Shown one piece after another: positions 32,419 through 45,100 of a DNA stretch of 64,000 nt. Under the pieces are notes generated by a model, which saw nothing but the letters and a program-made list of their open reading frames with translations, ran no database searches and was not told where the DNA came from. The position numbers and the translations under genes are program-made. The stretch comes from Notospermus geniculatus (taxonomy: Eukaryota > Nemertea > Pilidiophora > Heteronemertea > Lineidae). Location: assembly GCA_002633025.1 (NCBI GenBank), contig NMRB01000110.1:374377-438376 (forward strand), given 5' to 3'. How positions within the stretch are numbered: position 1 is the stretch's first letter; each line of letters begins with the position of its first letter.

Positions 32419-35400
32419 TCTTGTCCCGTGATTAGCCATGCACTGTAATGCAATATGGCGCGTAGGCCTACATGTAATCGTGCAGCGACAAGAATTGTTC
32501 AGGAAAATTCCTTTGCTGTTCGCAGGAAAATTCGTCTCCCTTTCCCTCTTTTGTCATTCACCAAGATGCAACTGATGCTGCCTGAATATCGATAGATATG
32601 GTGTAATTAAACAGGGCGACAGTCACATAGTTCACAGATTTACTCACAGATGTCGACACCAGGTATCGCCATTTGCAGAGGTGACAGCTTTAGAGAAGCC
32701 ACTTCACCACGCGCATATACATCTTTCAGTGTGAATAAATTTCTGATGGAAAGACAAATTCATATGTTCGGTGGCGGTGTACTGAAGGATGGCAAAGAAC
32801 ATCATGACCATACAGTGGTTTTGCACAAAGAAGTGTGCTGCAAATCCCGTGCATGAGTAACACAAGGCGAGCGTATCGATGCATGGCATTGATGAGGTTG
32901 TTCTCGGCCTTCGTTTGGGAAGCTCTGAAAAAGGACGATGCGGACGCTTCCCATGAAAACTTCCCAGCATCTAACAGCTTCAAAGGGTGACTTACTCCAC
33001 AAATGTACAGAAGAAACTGGAATATTAAACGGGGCAGCTGTCATCACAGGCGCATGCAACAAAAATGGTGGGCGGAGTTTTGGGTAGTTTGGTGATGTCC
33101 GTCTTCCGCTACTTACTTACACGTACATTCTTCATTAAAGAGAAAACTGTCGGTCATTCTGGAAATGAACATTACTTGACTGGCAAAGTTTAAAACAATT
33201 GAAACCAACGCACTCGACATAGATAATGGATACTGCTGTATTCGAAGTGGTGCGAACTCTCAACTCTTGGAGAGGCTATTGAATGGTAGCTGCGTTGGGT
33301 AATTGTTTTCCAAGTGGGCGTCTGACAGGGGGGTGCCAAGCCAAGTAGCATAAGAGATCGATCCACGAAGCATCCTGTGTTCGAGGGGATAGTTCGGAGG
33401 AGGAAAATAATTGAAAACTTCCGTTGACTGACAAACAACAGCAAGAGGTTTTAATTAGTAATAAGTTGAGGTTTTCAAGTGAATCGTCCCTGGTACTCGC
33501 GGAATATCACGCAGTATCGCGTGGCGTGTTGAGAGCTCGCGTGGTTTGGAAAACTCAGTGATGTTTATGAGAAGTGGTAGTGAAGGAGCTACAAGTATTA
33601 TCTAAACCTCAAAAGCATTTATAAATATTTCAGTAGATGCAACGCATTGTCGTACCCGTAGATAAGGCTTGCGAAATCTGGCCGGGTACTGGTAGGTTTC
33701 GAATAATTTTGAATATTTAAACATGGTGTTGTTTTTAAGTCAGCGCAATAGAGAAATTTGGAAAATGAGAGGGGGAGAGAAGACGAGAGAACATAAAAAA
33801 TATTACAGTTCAACAGGTTATTGAATGTGCCAAATAAGGGAAGGACTGATATAAAAATACGATATAGTGCATCATAAATCAAGCCAGTCAAATTGATTTA
33901 TTTAACCTTTCTGTATTTCACCACATTCACATTATGTAAACGTTCATGTATGACGTGATAATACTGCGCTTCAAAAATAAAACTTCATCCTGAGTGATTA
34001 CATGTACGAACGCCAGTATGCCAGTCTCTACTTGACACAAATGTACGGCGGCTTAGTTACAATATTTTCAAACTTGAAAACTCGAACTTCATTTTAGATA
34101 TCTTTTATTGGGAATTTCGTGCAGGAGAACCACTCTATATTCCCGAAACTCTATTACTAGGTGCACTCATTGTTCAGTTCCTCATCAACAACCTGTTCGT
34201 TCCCATCATGCACCTTGTTCCAATGTTAATCCCGCAGCAACCAGACTTTTATTTTACTACAAGTATTTCAAGTAGAGTTCAACGCTTGTTGTCGAGTACA
34301 TCAAGGGACAATAAACAACAATGGTACCTTATGAAACTTTTTTTTCAATCGATATTTCGATCAAATAGGTCGAATAATTTTTTGAGTTGCCATTCTTTCC
34401 ACCATTTTGTTAGTTCCGCACAAATGGGGGAAACCAGACCGTTTACATATAAATTTGCCTCTCCTTGGTGCAGGTTAAGAATGTTTCAGTCAGACAATTC
34501 AATTTTAAAAACACAGCCAAATAATGTTCGATATTTTGTTCTAACTACTAAATTCCCGGCCTGTATTTAATTTCACTGTTTGAGCAACTTGATGTAAGCC
34601 TTGCCACAGACATGTAGTGTGCATGTCCGAACACTCAAGTGTTAGTGCCATTGACAAAGGTGTCTCAGCTCCAAGAAATTCTAGGGATGGGTATGTGGCC
34701 ATTATCATACTCTACCTTCCCTGAGCAAACGATTCGATTAAAAATTCTTCAAAAACATTACTGTTTACCGAATCTCTGCGAGCGGCAATCCATCAATTGC
34801 ATGTCAAATACTCGCATTTAGTCTTTGCTTCCCACGTGACTGGATGGGGTCGACTCGTGGAGTCACTGAGTTTCAAATTTACTTTCAACACAGTAATTCT
34901 TATTCGGGACGTTTTGCCATTCTTTATACTAATATCGAACACATGTTTTATTCCCAACATCTCAACATCTCAATGGTGAACCTGTCCCAAGTGTTTGCTT
35001 TGCTGGATAAAGTACACAGATGAGAGCTTGTGCTTGCTCGGTGGCGTTTGGCGCTGGGAGGGTAGGAGAGGCTATGGAGTGTTGGGCAAACAGTCTCGGC
35101 CACGGCATGTTTAGTGCCGAACGTGCGGCGAGGCAAAACTCTATAGGACCGGACTTCCCCGGGCGGCGTCCGTTCCACAAAATCACCGCCGCAGATTTCA
35201 TTGTTGAAACCGAGGTTTACTGGTGTTATCCGGTGAAATTTTTCCACGCTCGAGAGGTGGATAATTAAGCTATTCAAAGGAACGCTTTTCAAACAGTTGA
35301 CCACTTGAAATTTCAAGATTAATGTTGACTCTTTTTATTGTTGTATGGTAGTAAATTTGCACTGAATATGATCAGGTTTCATTGCTGTCAATTTTGAACA

Positions 35401-38400
35401 GGTGCCATTGTTAACGTTTAGTCATTATGCCAAAAGGGGGCGATGTTCTAAAATATCGTTATTTTGTTAATATTTTCAAGGTAGTTTGTCTAACTCTCTG
35501 CCTCTCGAAGATGCAGACACGGACATGTTGATTATCAGCAACAGTAAACACTGGAATCAACTGAATCTGGCACCTGGAGGTGGGTGCGTATAGAAAGTGA
35601 AATCACTGAAACGATATGTTACCCTGTGACTAAAGCCCCTTTGAGCTGAAAACCTGTGAAATCATCGATATTAATTGCGTCGAGGATGATCTTTGAATTA
35701 ATTAATATGATAACGTAGCAATAAACGCCTCGTTTCTGGATGAAACACGAAATGCTGTAATAAATATTATTCAGTAGAATTATCATTGGAAGAATTACAG
35801 TAAATATTTAATTCTAATGATTCTGTATTGCAATTCGTTGAGATCCATCCAAAGTCACGCCATTAATCAATTATTTTTCCGTAGTAACATGTGATAAATT
35901 ATTCGACTTGATTTGATTGTCAGGATTTCTAAGAGAGCAATGATATCCGCACATTTGACATATTTTTTTCGACCGCTTCTGGAGACATATGTTGAAGTTT
36001 GCCTAATTGGATTTCTCTGTAATATACCCCACGGGTTACGTTCCGCTCAGGGGTTCGCACGTTTTAGAATCAAGTTTAATTCTTTTTCGGCATTATATCT
36101 AATGCATGAATTTTTTTCTACTGTATTTTCAAAATGATGAGTTCACCAGAGGAACACAATAGCGAGACAATTATTAAATAACTGCACGCGATTTTGGAAT
36201 TTAAAAAAAGCTGCCGTTTGCACCACACGAGAGAAGAATTGACTTTTTTCACTCCGTGGCAATTTTCACATAATCATTCGAGTCGATGATAAATCAGGGA
36301 CAAATATTTAGTACAAGATTTATGTAGTTGATTTCTCTTACATCAAAATTTAATGACTTATTAATAAACGTTCACCCATTGAAGTTGCAAGTTCACGGCC
36401 ATTTTTGGAGGATCATTCGCAGTCGATATGGGGACAACTGGGTCCTAATGGAAAAAATCACGCTAACTTTGTTGCCAACCCTCAGCAAATTAACGCAAGT
36501 CACGCCCTCACTCTTGTACCACTCTCTCAAAAACAAATTTGATTTTACGCAATGTCTCTGGCGACAAGTTTCCAGACGACAGCTCGCAGAGTCTGTCGAG
36601 GCGTCAAGAACCTTATCCCGTCTTTTGGGGCTCGGCTTGCGAAATTAAAATGGATGTCCTCATCCCGCGAAGACATGAATCTTTTAACAGCACCCATCGT
36701 TACTTGGTCTTAAATTGTCATTGAGCGTTGATGAAAATATTGGGTCAAAGTTTTAAAGGATTTAATGCGTTTATCTTCGCAATAAACAGATAAATATTAA
36801 ATGTGCAGCGTAGATCTGGCAGCCCGCTGCTTCTGAAGCTACTTTGTGATTTTTCTGTCGTGACGAGTTGTCGCTTGGCTAATTTTGAAGCGGGTGTTGG
36901 TAAATTGAGATTGATTTGCAGGGCGTAACATCTTCTAAAGGATCTCACTTACTCTATACCTGCTGACAAGACCTAAATGGTTCATGTTTTATGCATTTTG
37001 CTTGTTCTCAACCCTCAACCCATTTTGCGGAGACACGTATTTTACTGACGAGAAAATGGAGTGCCAGAACTGAAGGATGAATTCAAATTGACATTTTATA
37101 AAAGCGGGTGTTTTGATGGCCGTGAAAGATTAAGGCTTGGCAACACGACTTATAACAGGATATTGCAACTCACTGTCATAGGACCAGTGACCTCATACCG
37201 GACAAATGAAGCCCAGAGTATGGCATTTCTGCCTGGAGATCATTTCCCAGCAGACCAATCCAATCTGTCATCGCCCGTGACTGCGGGACAGCTCTCCGAA
37301 AATGATGGAAGATAACTCTCGATTTGATCGATCTAAACAAAACCGGACGACTATCTCGCGTGCCACTCCGTGATATAATTTCATATTTGAACCTAAATTA
37401 TGCAGTGATATGAAAATAATGCCGTGTTATTGGGCAATTCGTGCCCAGATTGACTTAACGAAGCCAGTATGATCCCAAGTCTTGCTAGCCAAATAGAATC
37501 TAGTTAATTTTTCATACGTCAGAGCTGATCCTGTTTTCATGTGCACACAGAAGTCATCGGCAGAATTGACCATATTTCTGGGCACTTTGAACAAGCGATA
37601 ATGCGAAAAGATGAGCCTCTAGAGGAACTGAATTATTAACAGTACACATATTTACCTACTAGGTTAAATAAATGATGACCTATGTTATGCTAGATGTCCC
37701 CAAATTCATTTTCGACATGGCTGATTGCTGATAATTGTTGAAATATCTTGAGTTAATGATTAGGTCAAGTGATAATAATGTTAATTCGACGTCCCAAAAC
37801 GCAATGAAGTTTCTACTTTTCGCTCATTTGCCGCGTTAGCGAGGAGAAGTTCATGAATCAGTTTCTATCTGATGGCGTTGCCTAATCTCTAATGTGATGG
37901 CTCAGATATGCTGGGAGTTAGATGCCATCTCAGAGGCGGGAAATAGTGATGAAATAAAGCTGTACTGCATGGCGTGGGAGAAATTTTCATTAGTCGATCC
38001 ATCAGTGAGAGGATGTGGCGTTGAGTTTTGAGAGTAGGCCTACAGATGGAGAGGGAGGGACACTCATCTGTCAACGAAGCTTTCTTACCTGTTTCTGTTT
38101 CCTGTTTTCTGCGTGAAATTACACGTAAGTAGGTTTATGAAAATCATGATATCGGCTTGAGTTTCTTCAACGAGATTTATACAGCACTAGCAGAATGGCA
38201 GCTGTAGTCTGGCAACATCCAAGAATAGAACTTTTTAATACGTCCTGCAAAAGGAATACAAACAACAGACAGCCATTTCAAAATGTCTACTCGTCAAATA
38301 CAAATCTTCACTCTCAAGAAAATCTTCTAAAATATATTCTCTCAGTTACGAATAATTCAAAATCAAACGCATATCAAGTACAGCAATCTCGAGCAATAAA

Positions 38401-39017
38401 TAACGAAATATAGTATGTTATTTGACTACAAGTACATGTAGGAAATTGACACACACGAGAAGAACTCCCGGGTGAGACTCGTAAATTACCTATTACTTGA
38501 GCAGTTTGTCTCTTAGATTGAGCGCTTGTCATCCGGCTGACGATGTGGCGGCGATTTGTTGAGTGAGAAATTGGTATCAGAATCATTACAGCTTATTGTT
38601 TGACCTCTTGCTGATCCCAATCTCTTAACAATCTCAATCAATGTGCTCCTGTCTCTGATCCGTGGTTCGAGGAGACACGAAAGGCCAGACAAACGTGTCT
38701 CTGCGTTTCACTCCCTGACCGATTCAAACATCGATATTTTGGAGACCAGTCGCGCGCGAATCGGCGGGATGAATCCTGGGTCCTACGACAACGCGGCGTT
38801 CCCCTTTTGTATCAAATTTGTGCCAAATACTGCAGGATGAAGTTGATATGGGAATCAATTTCAGTGTACTGAATATTAAAAGGGACGTTGCACGGTAATT
38901 TGTCACTGTGGCCACGAATGCTGAGTGTGAACGAATATCCGCATAGTCACTTGAAAAATCTTCAGGTTGAAAATTAAGAATTCATCTGATGCGGCCTCAG
39001 TGGCGGGAAATGATCTT
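32419..39017. other. Gene-poor, AT-rich interval
   Basis: No exon with convincing homology. Stretches at about 35640-36310 and 37660-38080 are dense in homeodomain-type words (attaattaat, tgataatta, ttaatga) and lack repeats, which is how conserved regulatory DNA often looks. Open frames at 34208-34570, 35020-35268 and 36328-36648 are unrecognised. A 53-codon frame at about 36553-36714 (starting MSLATSFQTT) has a protein-like composition but no supporting evidence. Confidence 0.4.
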
Positions 39018-40350
39018 AGAATTAACTGGCCTTATCTTGGAGATTCCTTTCGGTTTATTGATATTGATGTAAGCGACAATCACCGTCTTGGGGATTCTCT
39101 AGGTTGTCTCCGGTATCTCAATCGACGGCATGTAATTTGCTGTTAGAAATTACGCATTAGATTAACACTAAATATCTCGCCTCGATTTACTGGAATTCCC
39201 ACGTGAGGTTCTTCGCTGAACATGGGGCATCTGCTTGAAGAAGCGTTTTCCTGCGATAAAGATTTTTTTGCAAGATTCTCCTAAGAAGAGAAGGTTGACT
39301 TCTGAGAAACAGACAAATAGTGAAATCCCCGATGCTCAGGACAACACAAGGCTTTTCCTTATAGCAATGCACAAAATTCAGAGGAGAGAGGTGGACAGTA
39401 GACGAAGAGTTTCCGACCTCAATCTATTCGATGGAACCAGTGAGGTAACATAAGAGCTAAGACCAAGGGATAGAAAAACGTCGGCGATATGCAATGTGAA
39501 AGAGAGAGAGAGACCACCAAAGTTGGTTGGGGCTTAAGAAGGAAAGGTCTCAGAACGTACATACTGATGAATAGAGGACCGACATAAGCGAATCCACGCG
39601 ATATCAGAAACTGTGAGAGGGAACTGTACAACGAGTCTTTCCTATCACACCGAAGACGGCCCTCCTACAACTTAGGCAGACAGAATTAACTGGCCTTATC
39701 TTGGAGATTCCTTTCGGTTTATTGATATTGATGTAAGCGACAATCACCGTCTTGGGGATTCTCTAGGTTGTCTCCGGTACCTCAATCGACGGCATGTAAT
39801 TTGCTGTTAGAAATTACGCATTAGATTAACACTAAATATCTCGCCTCGATTTACTGGAATTCCCACGTGAGGTTCTTCGCTGAACATGGGGCATCTGCTT
39901 GAAGAAGCGTTTTCCTGCCATAAAGATTTTTTTGCAAGATTCTCCTAAGAAGAGAAGGTTGACTTCTGAGAAACAGACAAATAGTGAAATCCCCGATGCT
40001 CAGGACAACACAAGGCTTTTCCTTATAGCAATGCAGAAAATTCAGAGGAGAGAGGTGGACAGTAGACGAAGAGTTTCCGACCTCAATCTATTCGATGGAA
40101 CCAGTGAGGTAACATAAGAGCTAAGACCAAGGGATAGAAAAACGTTGGCGATATGCAATATGAAAGAGAGAGAGAGAGACCACCAAAGTTGGTTGGGGCT
40201 TAAGAAGGAAAGGTCTCAGAACGTACAATGACGTACTGACGAATATTAGAGGACCGACATAAGTGAATCCACGCGATATCAGAAACTGTGAGAGGGAACT
40301 GTACAACGAGTCTTTCCTATCACACCGAAGACGGCCCTCCTACAACTTAG
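39018..40350. repeat. Tandem segmental duplication, 664-bp unit
   Basis: Copy 1 (39018-39681) and copy 2 (39682 to about 40350) both begin agaattaactggccttatct and end near cctacaacttaggcagac. Identity is about 97% by eye. Copy 2 has a small insertion in the catactgatgaatagagg region and a longer GA microsatellite. Each copy holds a 72-codon open frame containing DSPKKRRLTSEKQ. The two differ there by one synonymous and one His/Gln change. Confidence 0.93.
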
Positions 40351-42109
40351 GCAGACGACGGGGCGTGCGAGTGATTGACGTCTACTTCATGAATTATGGA
40401 GATCACATCTCGCCAATTCTCCTGGTGATATCTGTCGTATGCTGCTCTAAGATCCCGCGCTTGGTTGGTCCCTGCCCGCCTCAGTTCCTCTTCATCTTTC
40501 ATCACTGCTACCAAGTGTATCGGAACAAATCACGTTACTTTTCTATTAATTTGGTTAGATGTGTTTTTGTGAAGCAATTACCGCCGGTAACGAATGCGAT
40601 AACAGCTATTGTCGATGGTTCCCTCTAGGGGTTTGGTCGAGTGGAGCCAAGGGTCTGCTTCGAAGTCGTGATGGCCACGAGAGAGGGGGTGATTCCGCTG
40701 CTCTATGTCTTGGGGGTTGAAGAACGTAGCGCCTTGGGAGGAACAACGTCTGGGTAGTATGAGAGTGTAAAGCCTAAGAGTAAGCAGAAAGTGGGAAAGC
40801 TTTGAGAATTCCATGGTTTGTTCAGCCTTTCTGCATGTTGATGAAATAAAGGGCGCTACTCCTTTACGGTCAGACGGCTGGAAGCAAAATTACAGATGAT
40901 TCAGTTCGTATTATTGTACACAGTATGGTGTTTAGGTTTACACTTTTTTCAAGATTTCCATTTTTCGTCATGATTCCGGAACGAACACATCCATGTAGCC
41001 TCCTGCAATGCTACATCATCATTCAATCAGAGGGAATCAAATGACTCAACCGCATCCTTTGTTGGCATTACCACATGCGAAATACCTAGATAAGATGAAT
41101 TGTAAGACAGGTGCCAGACCAGCTTGATGCAAGGCTCGTCTTCAATGTGACACCAGGACGAGGCATCGCTTTGAATACAGCAGAATCGTTGCTTTGTGCG
41201 GGGCATAATAAACTCGGTTAATATTTCATAACCGTGGAAAGAGAGGCGATAATGATTGGAAATTTCGAAATGTATCTGCACTTTCTACAGGCGATTCTGA
41301 AGAGCCTTCCCTTTTTAAGGTTTAGGCTACAATAAGCTTGGCTCGCTGAACACTGTCAAGTACAAAGGAATGTTCCCTGTCGAATCATGGTGTATGTCTG
41401 CACGTTTTAGCTGCCAGGGTGGAGCAGAGCTGATTTTCGCGCTTCCCACTCTTGTGGTCCTGGGTTCGCCCCTACCCATAGGTGCTGTGGAAAGTTACCA
41501 TTAGAATCTTCCCAAAATCTTTCACCCAAGTCCTTCAACGTACAGCAATCACCATGCTTACAAAACACCCGGTATTGTTAGCCTTTATGCAATATCCAGC
41601 AGATACAATCGATCAACAGGCCTTATTTATAATATATAGGCATAAATTTCAAACAGACAAGTTGACATAAGTATATGTTGATCAGGCACAAAATCTCAGC
41701 TTCCCAAATCATGAATTCGTAATCGTCAAACGAGCACCAACCTGGAACAGAATTAGTATTCCACGTTACTAGGCATTCTCCTTCTCCACGCGTCGTCAAG
41801 TATTCCGCGAGTTTCGATCCACGCCATCAGTTCGCATTTTCTATTCAACCAATAGAGAATCACGCGCCATGAAATCACCTGAGTGGGACATCCCTGGTGT
41901 CACTCTCTTGTTTCTCGCCAATCAATTCATTTATGGTAATTGCCTAATAGCATCGTCTGCGAAGTAACTGCTGTTCGAAGCCTGCGCGCACATTTCTTCA
42001 AATTCTATCAACGCGCTGCTGAAAGGTTTACGGATTCAAAAGGAGAGGTCCCGGCAGGAGCGGAACAGTGGTGTATTTTAGCAACGGGCGTTTGGAGCAG
42101 ACGACACAA
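40351..42109. other. Intergenic; upstream of the candidate first exon at 42110
   Basis: No exon is recognised. If 42110 is a true start codon, a promoter should lie in the last few hundred bases. I cannot point to a TATA box or an initiator with confidence. Confidence 0.35.
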
Positions 42110-45100
42110 ATGCATGGAATGGCAAGAAACATGTCATCCTACGGACTCTACCATCCGCATCAGGTAAAACTACATTCCTTTCTTCCTTTATTTATTCAAA
42201 TGCACTAGTATCAAGTTACTAATTTAGCAATTCGACAATTGTCACTTTATTAATTCACGGCCTGTGTCCTCACGACGGTTGAATAATTAACAGAAAGTGT
42301 CAAACAATGCTTAAGTTGTGTGCTGTTACGGGATCGGATTCCTCTAGATATGCAGCAGCTATTTAAACTTTGAAGACACAAAATCTTTTTTTTCTATAAA
42401 TGCACTGGTTCTTTGGATCTTCGGAGAACTCAAGGGGCAGGGCAGTTGAGGACGTACATGGAATTTCCACCGTGGATTTTGACCAGTTGACGTAGGCTGA
42501 CATCATGTCTCTACTTCGTTCTGACTTTAGTTCGACCAAATGAAACTGAATATGCATGTATGAATGTTTTTCCCCTCTGAAATTGCTGCTGGCGTTGCAC
42601 CTGAGGAATTTTGTTCTCTACACGTAGTACTTTCCTCCTGACGGAACTTATCGATAGCCAACTCAACAAATTGATTTCATAAATGATTTTCCTCGCCTTC
42701 GGTCACACGTGACACCAATTGTTTCTGTGAACTTGTCAACTTGATTTCAGCTTGCATGAAGAGAATCATCTGTTCCTGTTCTTGGATATCCCCAGTGATT
42801 GTAGTTTTCAGGATTGTTTCTGGGTAGAATGGTTGATGACTCAGTGTCCATAAGAATATCCAAATACGTCTCCATAGGACACACTTTCCTGAAAACCTCG
42901 AAATTCTTTGTCCATACTTTTCTTCATGTTCTTTTTACATACATGAAAAGTACCATTCTCAGTACATCAGAAATTTTAGTGGAGACTCTGGCCGGCAATT
43001 AGCAACTTTTTCAGGTTTTGTTTTATTGTTAAATGCTCTCTCATTAATAATCAACAAGATAATGAAGAAAGATGAAAATTCCTACCTTTTTGTTCCTTTG
43101 TGAAGAAGGCCATTCTCAACTTCGTTTTTTTACTCATCTAAAAGAAAAAAGCAAGAAAATACTGGCGACGGACTTGGGGCAGTTTTTTTCACAGCAAATG
43201 ATGAACATACATTCTATTTCCAAATTTTCGGAGGTTACCACCCTGCATGAATATTACTTAACCCTGAACTGTAATTTAGCAGACAATGAATTTTATATCA
43301 AACATCGCCAACTAGGTTATATAATAAATGACTATGACATCAATTTTCCCTACTTTTGTTGGCTGACAATCAAGTTTGGTCTGCTCCATAGACATGCTAC
43401 TTCTTTGTTTTACGAATCTGGGAGGATGGGATCAATTGTCAGTAAAGTTGAGTGAAATTAAAAGCAGTACAAGAGCAGCAACTCTTACCACATGTAGCCA
43501 ATAAATACGATAAAGAAAGATACGAAAAAGAAAATTCCTACCGTTTTGTTCCCTTCTGCTCTTAAATATTACAAGAAAAAAGCCACCTTCAACTTCGTTT
43601 TTCTCTTTGTTTTTTTTACTCAACTGAAAGAAAAGGAAAAACAAGAAAATAATGGCAACGTAATTTGGTCAGCTTTTTTCACTTGATGTGAAAAGTTTGT
43701 GGTCGAACAAGAGCATTATTGACTACGTTAGGCTTGATTCGTAATGTAAATAGCAAATTCCAGAAGCTGCTATCCTGAATATTTATTACTTAGGCCTGAG
43801 CTGGCACGCACATTACAAGGAATTTTAAATCAAGTATCGTCGTTTCTTTGCGCAACCACTTTTGAGCAATGATTCATCAGTTCGGTTGCATATTATGCAC
43901 CAACATTGACACAATATGAATATTTAATATAAACTCGATTGTAAAAATGTTTGCCATCAAAAATTATGAAAAACTGGAATTTTTGAAGGTATTGTTGAAA
44001 TAAATATAATATCATTGTAATTGGTGGCAGCAATATGGAATTTGTCGTCTGAGCACAGTATATAGTATTGGTATCGTTATTCTTATTTCAGCTTATTTTC
44101 TATTTCAATATTGATATTGATATAGGCCTACCATCAACAGAATTTCAGAACAATTTCAAAGCCTGGCAAAAACAGAACACAATATTCTCCAACTTGTACA
44201 TTCGAAGTTTGAAGTAATAACGTGTTCAAGCTCCCAAAGGGCCTAAGGTTCGCCGAGACGCTTTCCAACCCGAACTGTTATTTTTCAAATGCCACGAAGT
44301 AATGACATTTTACTTTCAGCCTTTAGTGTTAGTTCTGCCTGAGGGAAAACAAACTTCAGAAAAAAGAGACGGATTTATTTTCAGGAACCCATTTGATGGC
44401 GGATTCCACGACGCCCCTTGATGTTGTTTTTTTCAATATTCAAATGATTTTTATTCAATGTCGGCACATGTTCTCAGTATGTCATGTACTAGCTAAAATT
44501 CAGTGTGAGCAAAAAGAAGATGAATACATAAGACCTTCTGTAAGATGCACTTCACCTCCAACAGTGCCCCCTACCACCCAAAGAAGCCTCGAAAGATCTC
44601 CACCAAATCCTATTGTTTCTCGAAAACATACTAAGCGTTGTCGAAATTGACAACAGGATTGTAATAACCGTATCAATATTTTCAATTCACCACTGTTACA
44701 TCCGTTTGCTGTAAGCTGGGAAACCTGTTCAAAGAATCGGGCTTTAGAACAAGAGACAGTAAGAGGATTTGAGAAGTAAACACGTTGATCAAACAGTGTA
44801 AGAGTTTGGTGACATGTCTTGGGCACTCAAGCGTGGTATAAAAGTAGCAGTTTCCGAAACTCTCGTTTCAATGAAGGCTTTCTAATTTGACAATGGGGAA
44901 AGCTACGTGTACAGCCAGCCAGCCAGACAGACAGACAATCATGCTAGAATGAGTGCGATGTAACATTGAGAGAGACATAGTGTCAAACAAATGTCCTCCA
45001 TTTTCGACCGGTACATCTTTGAGTTAAGGAGGCTTCTGGAATACGGTCCCTTGAATGCAACCATAATGCTACGGTCACACTATGTTCCCGGCAGCCACGG

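Noticed and set aside
31848-32453. 201-codon minus-strand frame
   Set aside because: It is antisense to the acidic/coiled-coil ORF and Ser/Arg-rich, as expected for a mirror of Glu/Arg-rich coding sequence. The plus-strand reading is more protein-like.
44393-44650. 85-codon frame starting MMADSTTPLDVVFF
   Set aside because: The Pro/Ser-rich tail looks protein-like, but there is no homology, no splice evidence, and it sits in the putative intron between 42163 and 47923.
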